From: an uncultured Clostridia bacterium
GTDB taxonomy: Bacteria > Bacillota > Clostridia > Christensenellales > Aristaeellaceae
Reading direction: 5' to 3'
DNA: 64,000 bases
NCBI GenBank assembly: GCA_934647165.1
Contig: CAKUFA010000003.1
Location: forward strand, 62,001 to 126,000
Below the pieces are notes generated by a model. It did no database searches, was not told the DNA's origin, and saw only the letters and a list, made by a program, of their open reading frames with translations. Each line of letters begins with the position of its first letter. The first letter of the stretch is position 1. The translations under genes and the position numbers were made by a program. This document shows, one piece after another, positions 7,397-16,027 of this stretch.

Positions 7397-8320
7397 GTGA
7401 TTACAACTATCTGCCTGAATCCGTCCTTTGATAAAACCGTGGAGGTGGATCATCTGATCCCTGGCGGCCTCAATCGCATTCGCGATATGCGGCAGGACAT
7501 GGGCGGCAAGGGATTGAATGTGGCTACGGCCGCCCATCGGCTGGGGCTGGAGGTGCAATGCCTTGGCTGCATGGGAGAAAACGGCGCGGACAGACTTACC
7601 GCTATGATGGAGCGGGAGGGCATCCGCCACGGTTTCCTTCGTGTGCCGGGAGATGTGCGTACCAACACCAAAATCGTCAGCGGTGATGGACAGGGAGTCA
7701 CGGAACTCAATGAACCTGGCGCGCTGATGGACGATGCCAGTCTGGAAGCTTTTCTGGCCATGGCGAAGGAGCGTGTTCACCCCGGCGATGTCGCGGTGCT
7801 CACGGGATCTTTGCCGCCCGGATGCCCTGAAGGTACCTATCGCGAGCTGATGCGCCAGATGTCCGGTGTGCGCTGCCTGCTGGATGCAGAGGGCAGGGAG
7901 CTGGCCTTGGGGGTGGAGGCGCATCCGTTCCTCATCAAACCGAACCTTGCGGAACTGCAAAGTACGCTGGGACTGGAACTGCGCACTTTGCGCGCTATCC
8001 GGGATGCGGCGCTTATCTTTTTGCACAAAGGTGTGGAAAATGTTGTGGTTTCCATGGGCAGCATGGGCGCCATGTGCGTGTGGGAAGGACATACGCTTTA
8101 TGCGCCTGCCCTGCGCGTGGAGGCTCGGAGCACCGTTGGCGCGGGCGACGCTATGGTGGCCGGCATTTTGAAGGGACTGAGCGAGGGACAGGATATGGCG
8201 CACGCCTTCCGTTACGGCATGGCAGCAGGCGCTGCCAGCGTGATGACGGAAGGCACGCAGCTTCTGCGGCCGGAAGACTTCGAATCTCTGATCAGCCAGG
8301 TAAAAGTACAGGAAGTGTGA
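7397..8320 (+). CDS. 1-phosphofructokinase-like PfkB kinase
   Basis: A 307-residue PfkB-family kinase of the FruK/LacC branch. It begins ITTICLNPSFDKTVEV, has GGKGLNVATAAHRLG (substrate and lid region), a TGSLPPGCP segment, and the catalytic STVGAGDAMVAGIL near the C-terminus. The substrate is a sugar phosphate, most likely fructose 1-phosphate or tagatose 6-phosphate; no PTS genes are adjacent to decide. The GTG at 7397 is chosen because GGGGGAGG lies 8 bases upstream; upstream in-frame codons are too close or lack a ribosome site. The acetyltransferase gene follows 4 bases after the stop and is probably cotranscribed. Confidence 0.88.
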   Translation: MITTICLNPSFDKTVEVDHLIPGGLNRIRDMRQDMGGKGLNVATAAHRLGLEVQCLGCMGENGADRLTAMMEREGIRHGFLRVPGDVRTNTKIVSGDGQGVTELNEPGALMDDASLEAFLAMAKERVHPGDVAVLTGSLPPGCPEGTYRELMRQMSGVRCLLDAEGRELALGVEAHPFLIKPNLAELQSTLGLELRTLRAIRDAALIFLHKGVENVVVSMGSMGAMCVWEGHTLYAPALRVEARSTVGAGDAMVAGILKGLSEGQDMAHAFRYGMAAGAASVMTEGTQLLRPEDFESLISQVKVQEV

Positions 8321-8324
8321 GCAC

Positions 8325-8804
8325 GTGTTCTGGAAAAGGCAAAAACCTTTTTTGTCCGATGGCGTGGTGGATTTGATTCCGCTTTCCCTTTATCCGCCGG
8401 ACGAAGCCATGGGCTTTGGTGAAAATTATGATTATATCATTGCACCCCACGGCGTGAAGAAGGAGGCCGGACGTATCAGCCTGCGCCTTGGTGAAAGTGA
8501 ATGCGTCTACTATTTCGGCCACATCGGCTATCACGTGGATCCGCCGTATCGCGGCAGACATTTTGCCCGGCGGGCCTGCAGGCTGCTCAAGAACGTTATT
8601 GAAGCGGCGGGAAAGAGCAGCGTTGTCATCACGGCAGATCCTGACAACATTCCGAGCCGGCGCACCTGCGAAGGTCTTGGGTGTGAAATGGAGAATATCG
8701 TGAGCGTGCCGGATCGCATTCAGGAGCGGTGGGAAATCAGCGCTGTCAAATGCCGTTACATCTGGCGGATGAATCCGCCGCAAATGCCTGAATTGCCGGA
8801 ATGA
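8325..8804 (+). CDS. GNAT family N-acetyltransferase
   Basis: A 159-residue protein with the GNAT acetyl-CoA fold: a GHIGYHVDPPYRGRHFARRA segment holding the R/Q-x-x-G-x-G/A-like pyrophosphate loop (residues about 66-85), then a helix and the C-terminal ITADPDNIPSRRTCEGLGC segment typical of motif B. The substrate is unknown. The likely start is the GTG at 8325, 4 bases after the kinase stop with GGAAG upstream. Cotranscription with the PfkB kinase suggests, without proof, a metabolic role such as acetylation of a sugar amine or protein. Confidence 0.8.
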   Translation: MFWKRQKPFLSDGVVDLIPLSLYPPDEAMGFGENYDYIIAPHGVKKEAGRISLRLGESECVYYFGHIGYHVDPPYRGRHFARRACRLLKNVIEAAGKSSVVITADPDNIPSRRTCEGLGCEMENIVSVPDRIQERWEISAVKCRYIWRMNPPQMPELPE

Positions 8805-8873
8805 GCGGCGAGGTTTTCTTTTTGTGAAAATTCGGATAGAATAAAACAAACGGTCAATGTCGGAGGGAAATGC

Positions 8874-9653
8874 ATGGAGCTTGAGGCGTTGGGCGCAAGG
8901 ATACATTATACGCTGGAAGGGCAGGGCAAACGCCGTGTGGCGCTGCTGCACGGCTGGGGCTGCGAAACAAAGCTGATGCAGCCCATTGCCGATGCGCTTA
9001 AGGAAGATATGCAGGTACTCTGTATTGACTTTCCAGGGCATGGCGAATCCTCACGGCCGCCACAGCCCTGGGGCGTACCGGAGTATGCTGCATGCCTGCG
9101 CGAGGTGCTGCGGCAGTTGTCCTTTATGCCATGCGCGGTGATTGCCCACTCCTTTGGCGCCCGCGTAGCCATTCAGCTGGCCAGCGAGGAACCGGCGCTG
9201 TTCACACGGCTCATTCTCACAGGAGCGGCTGGCATTCGCAAGATGCCAACAGAAGAGGGAAAAAAGCGCGCGGAGCAGTTTAAGCGCCTTAAAAGACTGT
9301 GCGAAACGGCAAAAAAGGTGAAAGTTTTCGGTTCTCTGCCGGAAAAAATGGAGGAGAAGCTGCGCAGAAAGTACGGTTCGGCGGATTATAATGCACTGGA
9401 TGAGGAAATGCGCAAGACCTTTGTGAAGGTCATCAATCTGGACTTGACCGACCGTCTGCCCCTGATCCAGCAGCCAACGCTGCTTCTGTGGGGCGATGCG
9501 GATACGGAAACGCCCCTGTGGATGGGAAAAAAGATGGAAGAATTGATTCCTGATGCGGGGCTGGTAGTGCTGGAGGGCGGCACACATTTTGCCTATCTTG
9601 AGCAACGCGCACGCTTTTGCGCCATTGCGCGCCATTTCTTGTTGGAGGATTGA
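8874..9653 (+). CDS. Alpha/beta-fold hydrolase
   Basis: A 259-residue alpha/beta hydrolase. It shows LLHGWGCE (oxyanion region, HG motif), DFPGHGESS, the nucleophile elbow AHSFGAR (Ser in S-F-G), a late acidic residue in LLLWGDADTETP, and the catalytic His in GGTHFAYLEQ. A charged cap insert lies around residues 125-165. The substrate is unknown. It is the first gene of a tightly spaced run (3 bases before the Mur ligase gene, then ddl), so a role near peptidoglycan precursor metabolism is a reasonable inference. GGAGG lies upstream of the ATG. Confidence 0.85.
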   Translation: MELEALGARIHYTLEGQGKRRVALLHGWGCETKLMQPIADALKEDMQVLCIDFPGHGESSRPPQPWGVPEYAACLREVLRQLSFMPCAVIAHSFGARVAIQLASEEPALFTRLILTGAAGIRKMPTEEGKKRAEQFKRLKRLCETAKKVKVFGSLPEKMEEKLRRKYGSADYNALDEEMRKTFVKVINLDLTDRLPLIQQPTLLLWGDADTETPLWMGKKMEELIPDAGLVVLEGGTHFAYLEQRARFCAIARHFLLED

Positions 9654-9656
9654 CGA

Positions 9657-11258
9657 ATGTTTTTTTCTGCTTGGATGGCGACGCTTGGCATGGCGCTGGC
9701 CATGGTGCTGGCGGGTCGCAGTCTGGTGCACTTTTTTCAGCTGGAGAGCTATCAGTTTCCCGGCTATTTCCGCACGCTGAGGCGAAACCTGCGCCGTGCG
9801 GTGCTGCCGGGATTCATCCTGGCGCTGTGCGGGGCGGTGCTTACGTTTGTGTGTCATCTCCTTTGGCCGGGAATGGACAGCTCCGGCTTTTCACTGGGCG
9901 GCCTTGTGTATCTTGCTGGCATGGCCGCATGCGGCTGGGGGCTACGCCGTGGAATGAAAAACGAAAAGGAAAAAAAGCCGCTGGTCATCACGCCGCGGGT
10001 CAAACGGCTCTATGGTGTGACTGCAGTGGTGTACACACTGCTTTTATGGGGCGTTTCCGCATGCTTTGGCTGGCGTTGGCTTTGGACACTTGCACTGCTG
10101 CTGCCCATGTGGGTGGCGCTGGCAGGGCTTCTGGCATGGCCGATTGAAAAGCTTATCAGCGAGCTGTATTTTCGCGATGCGCAGAGAATTCTCAGGAATC
10201 GTCCGGATCTGATCAAAATCGGCATCACCGGCAGCTATGGCAAAACCAGCGTGAAGTTTATCCTGGGCACGCTGCTCAGTGAGAAGTATCAGACGCTCGT
10301 TACGCCTTCCAGTTTCAACACGCCGATGGGCGTCACCCGCATTATCCGCACCAAGCTCCAGCCGAGTCATCAGGTGTTTGTGGCGGAAATGGGTGCACGC
10401 CACGTGGGCGATATCAAGGAAATGTGTCGCCTGGTGCATCCGACCTACGGTGTGCTGACCTCCGTTGGCCCGCAGCATCTGGATACCTTCAAAACGATTG
10501 AACGAATCCGCGATACCAAGTTTGAATTGATGGACGCGCTGCCTGAAAACGGCTGCGGTTTTTTCCCGGACGACGGAGCTATTTGCCGGGAGCTGTATGA
10601 CCGCATGGGCAAGGAAAAACGCCTGTGCTGCCTGCATTCGGAACGGGATGCGGATGTGTGGGCAGAAGATATTGCGGTGTCGCCGCAGGGCAGCAGCTTC
10701 CTGCTGTGCACAAACGACGGGAAAACCCCCTGCACCACAAAACTTCTGGGGGAGCATAACATTCAGAATATTCTGCTGGCGGCAACGGTGTGCTTCCGCC
10801 TGGGACTCACTGCGCGGCAGATCAGCCGCGGTATTGCCAAGCTGGAGCCGGTGGAGCATCGCCTTCAGCTGCTGCCTCCGCGGGGCGGCATGAGCATTAT
10901 TGACGATGCGTTCAACAGCAATCCCCGCGGTGCGGAAGCTGCGCTGCGCGTGCTGGCGGCTTTTCCCGGCCGGCGGATTATCATTACTCCGGGCATGGTG
11001 GAACTGGGTGCTGAAGAAGAAGCCTTTAACTACGCGTTTGGGCAGAAGATGGCTTCCTCGGCAGATATTGCGATTCTGGTAGGCGTGCGGCATACCGCGC
11101 CTATTGCCAGGGGACTGCGGGAAGGCGGCTTCCCGGAGGAGAACATTCATCCCGTGAACAGCCTCACAGATGCTGCAGCGCTTTTACGCACCCTTGGCCG
11201 CAGCGGCGATGTGGCGCTGTTTGAAAACGATTTGCCGGATAACTATACCGAGCAGTAA
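9657..11258 (+). CDS. Membrane-anchored Mur ligase (MurF-like)
   Basis: A 533-residue protein. The first roughly 170 residues contain several hydrophobic segments (starting MFFSAWMATLGMALAMVLAG and including ALLLPMWVALAGLLAW), so the N-terminus sits in the membrane. Residues about 178-533 are a Mur ligase: the ATP loop GITGSYGKTSVK, the central FVAEMGARHVGDI and SVGPQHLDTF segments, LLGEHNIQNILLAA, and the C-terminal domain DDAFNSNPRGAEAAL ... PGMVELG. It would join D-Ala-D-Ala (or a related dipeptide) to a UDP-MurNAc peptide. Soluble MurF proteins are about 450 residues and lack the membrane part. It is followed after 13 bases by a D-Ala-D-Ala ligase gene, which supports the MurF reading. 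Confidence 0.85.
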   Translation: MFFSAWMATLGMALAMVLAGRSLVHFFQLESYQFPGYFRTLRRNLRRAVLPGFILALCGAVLTFVCHLLWPGMDSSGFSLGGLVYLAGMAACGWGLRRGMKNEKEKKPLVITPRVKRLYGVTAVVYTLLLWGVSACFGWRWLWTLALLLPMWVALAGLLAWPIEKLISELYFRDAQRILRNRPDLIKIGITGSYGKTSVKFILGTLLSEKYQTLVTPSSFNTPMGVTRIIRTKLQPSHQVFVAEMGARHVGDIKEMCRLVHPTYGVLTSVGPQHLDTFKTIERIRDTKFELMDALPENGCGFFPDDGAICRELYDRMGKEKRLCCLHSERDADVWAEDIAVSPQGSSFLLCTNDGKTPCTTKLLGEHNIQNILLAATVCFRLGLTARQISRGIAKLEPVEHRLQLLPPRGGMSIIDDAFNSNPRGAEAALRVLAAFPGRRIIITPGMVELGAEEEAFNYAFGQKMASSADIAILVGVRHTAPIARGLREGGFPEENIHPVNSLTDAAALLRTLGRSGDVALFENDLPDNYTEQ

Positions 11259-11271
11259 GGATGGTGGCATT

Positions 11272-12498
11272 ATGAGCAAGACTCAGTTGGGCGTAATCTT
11301 CGGCAGCCGCAGCTGCGAGCGTGAGGTGGCCATTATCAGTGCCGTGCAGCTGATGAATGCCGTGGATACAGAAAAGTATGATGTGATTCCTGTTTATATC
11401 AGCGAACAGGGCGTGTGGTATACAGGCAATGCGCTGCGAAGGATTGAGACCTTTCAGCATTTCAGCCCGGATCTTCCCGGGGTGGAGCAGGTGGCGCTGG
11501 ATATGGCGGCCGGCAGCGGTGCGCTGCTTGCCATGCGGCCGGGCAAGGGTCTGTTTGGCCATCCCACGCAGGTGGTAACGGCAAGGCTGGAGGTGTGCGT
11601 TATTGTGGTGCACGGCCTCCATGGTGAGGATGGTACCCTGCAGGGCATGCTGGAGCTGGCCAACCTGCCCTATACCTCCACGGGGGTGGCAGGCAGCGCC
11701 ATCGGCATGGACAAAATCATGATGAAGCAGTTCTTCCGCGGCGCGGATCTGCCGGTGCTGCCGGGCACGTGGTATACCCGCTCCCGCTGGGAGAAAGAAC
11801 GCGCGGCTGTACTGGATGATGTGGAAAAACAGTTGGGTTATCCTGTGTTTGTCAAACCGGCAAATCTTGGCTCCTCCATTGGCGTCAGCCGTGCGGACGA
11901 TCGGGAGGGACTTGCGGATTCCCTTGATCTTGCCTTTGACTATGATCGCCGGGTGCTGGTGGAAAAAGGACTTGATAAGCCGCTGGAGCTGAACTGCTCC
12001 GTGCTTGGCTATGACGCCGATGTGCAGGCTTCGCCCATTGAGATGCCGGTGGTTTGCGATGGGGACAACATGCTGGACTTCTACGAAAAATATCTGCGCA
12101 GCGGCGGCAGTAAGGGCATGGCAAGCCTTCAGCGCCTGCTGCCGGCACCGATCGAGGATAGCCTGCGCGATGAAATCCAGCGCCTGTCCTGCGACATTTT
12201 CCGCATGCTGGATTGCAAGGGCGTTGTTCGCATTGACTACATGTTCGACCGTGCGAGCGGGAAGCTGTTTATCACGGAAATCAACACCATTCCGGGCTCG
12301 CTGGCGTTCTACCTATGGGAGAATGCGGGGGTGAAATATGCCCGGCTGATTGATAAAATGGTGGAGTGCGCCCGCCGCGCCCATGAGGATAAAAACCTGC
12401 GCAACTATGCGTTTACCTCCAATATTCTTTCCAGCGTGTCGCTAGGCGGCGTGAAAGGTGCAAAGGGCACCAAGGGTGCGAAAGGCGGTAAGCTGTGA
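11272..12498 (+). CDS. ddl: D-alanine--D-alanine ligase with basic C-terminal tail
   Basis: A 408-residue ATP-grasp enzyme that makes the D-Ala-D-Ala dipeptide of peptidoglycan. Landmarks are GVIFGSRSCEREVAIISA, VHGLHGEDGTLQG, YPVFVKPANLGSSIGVS, and the catalytic metal site RIDYMFD ... FITEINTIPGS. It is longer than the usual 310-370 residues. There is an insertion near residues 70-100, and a Lys/Gly-rich tail ends in KGAKGTKGAKGGKL. The ATG at 11272 has AAGGATGG upstream. The stop overlaps the GTG start of the next gene by 4 bases. Confidence 0.93.
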   Translation: MSKTQLGVIFGSRSCEREVAIISAVQLMNAVDTEKYDVIPVYISEQGVWYTGNALRRIETFQHFSPDLPGVEQVALDMAAGSGALLAMRPGKGLFGHPTQVVTARLEVCVIVVHGLHGEDGTLQGMLELANLPYTSTGVAGSAIGMDKIMMKQFFRGADLPVLPGTWYTRSRWEKERAAVLDDVEKQLGYPVFVKPANLGSSIGVSRADDREGLADSLDLAFDYDRRVLVEKGLDKPLELNCSVLGYDADVQASPIEMPVVCDGDNMLDFYEKYLRSGGSKGMASLQRLLPAPIEDSLRDEIQRLSCDIFRMLDCKGVVRIDYMFDRASGKLFITEINTIPGSLAFYLWENAGVKYARLIDKMVECARRAHEDKNLRNYAFTSNILSSVSLGGVKGAKGTKGAKGGKL

Positions 12499-13214
12499 CC
12501 GGGCGCAGGCCAGGCGCTGACGGCAACCGGAACACCTATCGCCGTCCGCGGGAGCTGCCGTCTTCCTATCCGGCCGGGTATGAACCATGGCAGACGGCTC
12601 CTGCACGCTATGATCAGGGCGATGACCGCCACAGCAGCCGTGATGTGGAGGCATCCGGCACGTTTTCACCTTATGGCCGCGGGGCGGACTGGCAGGATGC
12701 GTATCCTGTTTCCCCTTGGCAGCAGGAGGAAAACTACCCGCCTTACGAGACCGGCGCGCCTGAAGACAATGCAGAGTTTTCTCCCATGGAGGATACGCAG
12801 GCGTATGAAGCGTGGGATAACGGCGCGGACGAGAGCACCTGGGACGATGTGCCGCCGATTATTGCCACCAACGGCACCGTGAAGCTGACCTGCACCCTTG
12901 CCGCCATGCTCAGTCCTTTTGCACTGTTTTTGTGCTTTGAGGAAAAGCGCAGCAACGCCGTGCGGCATTTTGCCCGGCAAAGCGCGGGGCTTGGCTGCGT
13001 GCATGTTGCGCTGGGGCTTGTGCTGTTCATCATCGGTTCGCTGCTGGGCGGGGTGCCGTTCCTGGGGCTGCTCACGAACGCCGTGTGCTGGCTGTGCTAC
13101 ATCATGGTGGCAATGGTCACACTTTTTTTCCGTGTGCGGATGATGAAATACGCGTGGCGCGGCTGGCGATACACCCTGCCTGTAATCGGCCGCCGGCTGG
13201 AGAAGCTGCGCTGA
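12495..13214 (+). CDS. Membrane protein with acidic disordered N-terminus (DUF4870/Tic20-like)
   Basis: A 239-residue protein. Residues 1-120 are low in hydrophobics and rich in Pro, Asp, Glu and Tyr, so probably disordered and cytoplasmic. From about residue 127 there are three hydrophobic stretches (AAMLSPFALFLCF, GLVLFIIGSLLGGVPFLGLL, and CWLCYIMVAMVTLFF) separated by RSNAVRHFARQSA, which matches the spacing of DUF4870/Tic20-like small membrane proteins. It starts at a GTG overlapping the ddl stop and ends 44 bases before dxs. Function is unknown; its position suggests cell envelope. Confidence 0.6.
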   Translation: MTGRRPGADGNRNTYRRPRELPSSYPAGYEPWQTAPARYDQGDDRHSSRDVEASGTFSPYGRGADWQDAYPVSPWQQEENYPPYETGAPEDNAEFSPMEDTQAYEAWDNGADESTWDDVPPIIATNGTVKLTCTLAAMLSPFALFLCFEEKRSNAVRHFARQSAGLGCVHVALGLVLFIIGSLLGGVPFLGLLTNAVCWLCYIMVAMVTLFFRVRMMKYAWRGWRYTLPVIGRRLEKLR

Positions 13215-13258
13215 TGCTATACAACGCTGACGCTACACAATGAGGAAGGAGTGAATGT

Positions 13259-15115
13259 ATGCACCTTGAGGACATACGCTCTCCGCAGGATATAAAAAAT
13301 CTGAGCTATCCGGAGCTCAATGATCTGGCGCTGGAGATTCGACAGGAACTGATTGCAACGGTTGCCAGGCGCGGCGGCCATCTGGCGTCCAACCTGGGCG
13401 TGGTGGAGCTGACCATGGCGCTGCACCGTGTGTTTGACACCCCGCAGGATAAGCTTGTGTTTGACGTTGGCCATCAAAGCTATGTGCATAAGCTGCTTAC
13501 CGGGCGTTACGGCCGCTTTCATACCCTGCGTGGCTTTGGCGGACTCAGCGGCTTTCCCAAACGGCAGGAGAGCGAGTATGACGTGTTTGAAACAGGGCAT
13601 GCATCCACGGCCATCTCCGCCGCGCTTGGGCTTGCGCGCGCCAGAGATTATCTGGGACAGAAGCACCATGTTGTCGCAGTGGTGGGCGATGGTGCGCTCA
13701 CCGGCGGCATGTGCTACGAAGCGCTCAATGATGCTGGCAATGCGGGCACACGCCTGATTGTTATCCTCAATGATAATGAAATGTCCATTGCGCCCAACGT
13801 TGGCGCACTGTCCCGGCATTTGACGGATATCCGCATCAGCAAAGGATGGACGAGCGCCAAGAACAACGTTAAACGCAGGCTGGAAAAGCTTCCTGTGATC
13901 TATCGCATAGCCAAATGGACCAAGGATACCGTCAAATCCTTTTTTGTGGACGAGGGCTTCTTCAGCGCTTTGGGTTTTCACTATTTCGGCCCTATCAGCG
14001 GACACGATCTGCAAAGCTTGGAGCATACCCTGAACCTTGCCAAGGATTATGACGAGCCGGTGGTTATCCACGTGCTTACACGCAAGGGCTATGGCTATGA
14101 CAAGGCGGAGGAAAAACCGGAGACATTCCATGGCACCCCGCCGTTTTATGTGGAAACGGGCGATGTGCGCAAGGTCAGCGCGCTGCCGTCCTTTGGCAAG
14201 GTCATGGCTGGGGAGCTGACGGAGCTGGCGCGCCGCGATGAACGCATTGTGGCCATCACGGCGGCAATGCCTTCGGGCACGGGACTGAACGTGATGGCGC
14301 AGGTTTTCCCGAAGCGTGTGCTGGATGTGGGCATTGCCGAGGAGCATGCTGTCACCATGGCTGCCGGCATGGCTACCGGCGGCATGAAGCCCTACTTTGC
14401 CGTATACGCCTCCTTTTTCCAGCGTTCGTTTGATCAGGTGATTCACGATGTGTGCATGCAGCGCCTGCCGGTCACCTTTATGCTGGATCGCGCGGGTCTG
14501 GTGGGCGAGGATGGCGCAACGCATCATGGCGTCTATGATCTGGCAAGCCTGCTGCCTATTCCCAATATGACGGTGCTTGCGCCGCGGGATTTGGGCGAAG
14601 TGCGCGCAATGGTTCGCTTTTCTGCAACCTTTAACGCCCCCCTGGCCATTCGCTATGGCCGGGAGAGCATTGACCTGTCGGCCAATTATCCCATGGGGGA
14701 ATTTCACCTCGGCCAATGGGAGCTGATGGAAGACGGCGGCGATTGCGCAATCCTTGCTATCGGCTCCATGGTGCGGGAGGCACTGGAAGTGCGGGAGCTT
14801 TTGCAGAAACGGCATATCCATGCAGCGGTGGTCAATTGCTCCACGGTGAAACCGATGGACGAAGAAATGCTCCGCGGCCTGTCCGATCGTCCGCTCATCA
14901 CAATGGAGGAGCATGTGCTGACCGGCGGATTTGGCAGTGCGGTGTCTACTTTTTGCGTGGGTGAGGAGTTGCCTGGTCCCATAGCGTCCTTCGGCATTCC
15001 GGATACGTTTGTGCAGCATGGCCGGCGTGAGCAGTTGATGAAATACCTGGGGCTTACCCCGCGGCAGATGACCCAGCGCATTACCATTTTGCTGGAAGAG
15101 AGAGGAAAACAATGA
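13259..15115 (+). CDS. dxs: 1-deoxy-D-xylulose-5-phosphate synthase
   Basis: A 618-residue thiamin-diphosphate enzyme, the first step of the MEP isoprenoid pathway (pyruvate plus glyceraldehyde 3-phosphate). Landmarks are HLASNLGVVELTMALH, DVGHQSYVHKLLTGR, the ThDP motif GDGALTGGMCYEALNDAG ending at NDNEMSI, the transketolase-like DVGIAEEHAVTMAAGMA, and DRAGLVGEDGATHHG. Length is normal. The ATG at 13259 lies downstream of GAAGGAG. Its last 4 bases overlap the tlyA start (ATGA). The dxs-tlyA-argR-recN order is the classic Firmicutes arrangement. Confidence 0.97.
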   Translation: MHLEDIRSPQDIKNLSYPELNDLALEIRQELIATVARRGGHLASNLGVVELTMALHRVFDTPQDKLVFDVGHQSYVHKLLTGRYGRFHTLRGFGGLSGFPKRQESEYDVFETGHASTAISAALGLARARDYLGQKHHVVAVVGDGALTGGMCYEALNDAGNAGTRLIVILNDNEMSIAPNVGALSRHLTDIRISKGWTSAKNNVKRRLEKLPVIYRIAKWTKDTVKSFFVDEGFFSALGFHYFGPISGHDLQSLEHTLNLAKDYDEPVVIHVLTRKGYGYDKAEEKPETFHGTPPFYVETGDVRKVSALPSFGKVMAGELTELARRDERIVAITAAMPSGTGLNVMAQVFPKRVLDVGIAEEHAVTMAAGMATGGMKPYFAVYASFFQRSFDQVIHDVCMQRLPVTFMLDRAGLVGEDGATHHGVYDLASLLPIPNMTVLAPRDLGEVRAMVRFSATFNAPLAIRYGRESIDLSANYPMGEFHLGQWELMEDGGDCAILAIGSMVREALEVRELLQKRHIHAAVVNCSTVKPMDEEMLRGLSDRPLITMEEHVLTGGFGSAVSTFCVGEELPGPIASFGIPDTFVQHGRREQLMKYLGLTPRQMTQRITILLEERGKQ

Positions 15116-15924
15116 GCGATAAGCAGCGCGCCGATGTGGCACTGGTTTCCCGTGGCCTGTGTGAGAGCCGCGAAAAGGCGCAGGCCTGCATCATGGCTGG
15201 GCAGGCGTATGTGGGCGAGCGGAAAATTTTGAAGGCTTCCGAGCCTGTGAAGCCGGAGGATGAGCTCATTCTTCGCGGCCCGGCGCATCCCTATGCCAGC
15301 CGTGGCGGATTGAAGCTGGAAAAGGCCATCGCCTCCTTCCACGCCGATGTGCGAGGCAAGGTGTGCATGGATATCGGCGCGGCTACCGGCGGCTTTACTG
15401 ATGTGCTGCTGCGCAACGGCGCGGCTCATGTGTACGCCATTGACGTGGGCTACGGCCAGTTTGACTGGAAGCTGCGCAATGATGAGCGTGTTACCCTTAT
15501 GGAACGCACCAATGCCCGGCATTTGACCCCGGATATGGTACCTTTGCATCCGATCGTTACGGTGATGGATGTGTCTTTCATCTCCATCAAACTCATTTTG
15601 CCGGTGGCTGCGTCCATCATGGGGGATGAAGGATGCTTTTATACCCTCATCAAGCCGCAGTTTGAAGTGGGAAAGGATCGCGTCGGTAAAAAAGGCGTTG
15701 TGCGCGAGGCTGCACTCCACATCGAGGTGCTGGAGGACATCGTTGCCTTTGCGCCCACCTTTGGCTGGCAGGTGCAGGCGCTGGATTATTCGCCCATCAC
15801 CGGCCCGGAAGGAAATATCGAATTTTTGGCCAAGATCACAGCGCCTACCCAGGCAGAGGAAATCTTAAATCATGACAGGATCCGCGCTTTGGTGGAGCGC
15901 GCGCATGAGGCCATGCGAAAGTGA
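15112..15924 (+). CDS. tlyA: TlyA family rRNA (cytidine-2'-O)-methyltransferase
   Basis: A 270-residue protein with an N-terminal S4 RNA-binding domain (RADVALVSRGLCESREKAQ, residues about 4-62) followed by an FtsJ-like SAM methyltransferase domain (CMDIGAATGGFTDVLLRNGA, VYAIDVGYGQFDWKLR, VTVMDVSFISIKLILP, LIKPQFEVGKDRVGKKGVVR). The known role is 2'-O-methylation of C1409 in 16S and C1920 in 23S rRNA; some homologues are haemolysins in name only. It is translationally coupled to dxs. A nadK gene, often found next, is absent here. Confidence 0.93.
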   Translation: MSDKQRADVALVSRGLCESREKAQACIMAGQAYVGERKILKASEPVKPEDELILRGPAHPYASRGGLKLEKAIASFHADVRGKVCMDIGAATGGFTDVLLRNGAAHVYAIDVGYGQFDWKLRNDERVTLMERTNARHLTPDMVPLHPIVTVMDVSFISIKLILPVAASIMGDEGCFYTLIKPQFEVGKDRVGKKGVVREAALHIEVLEDIVAFAPTFGWQVQALDYSPITGPEGNIEFLAKITAPTQAEEILNHDRIRALVERAHEAMRK

Positions 15925-15953
15925 TGCCCTGGGAAATGAATTTTTGTATATAC

Positions 15954-15982
15954 TTGCATGAATATGCATTTTGTGCTATACT
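15954..15982 (+). promoter_or_regulatory. argR promoter with overlapping ARG box
   Basis: TTGCAT (15954-15959), a 17-base spacer, and TATACT (15977-15982). The perfect palindrome TGCAT-GAAT-ATGCA (15955-15968) overlaps the -35 element. It fits the ArgR operator pattern of two A/T-rich half sites separated by 4 bases, which predicts autorepression by the ArgR protein encoded just downstream. Confidence 0.7.
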
Positions 15983-16027
15983 AGTCCCATTGGCGCAAAT
16001 GCGCGCATGAATGGGAGGAAAAACCGA

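Noticed and set aside
13217..15142. Long minus-strand open frame of about 640 codons
   Set aside because: Antisense to dxs, His/Arg-rich as expected for a shadow frame, with no ribosome site.
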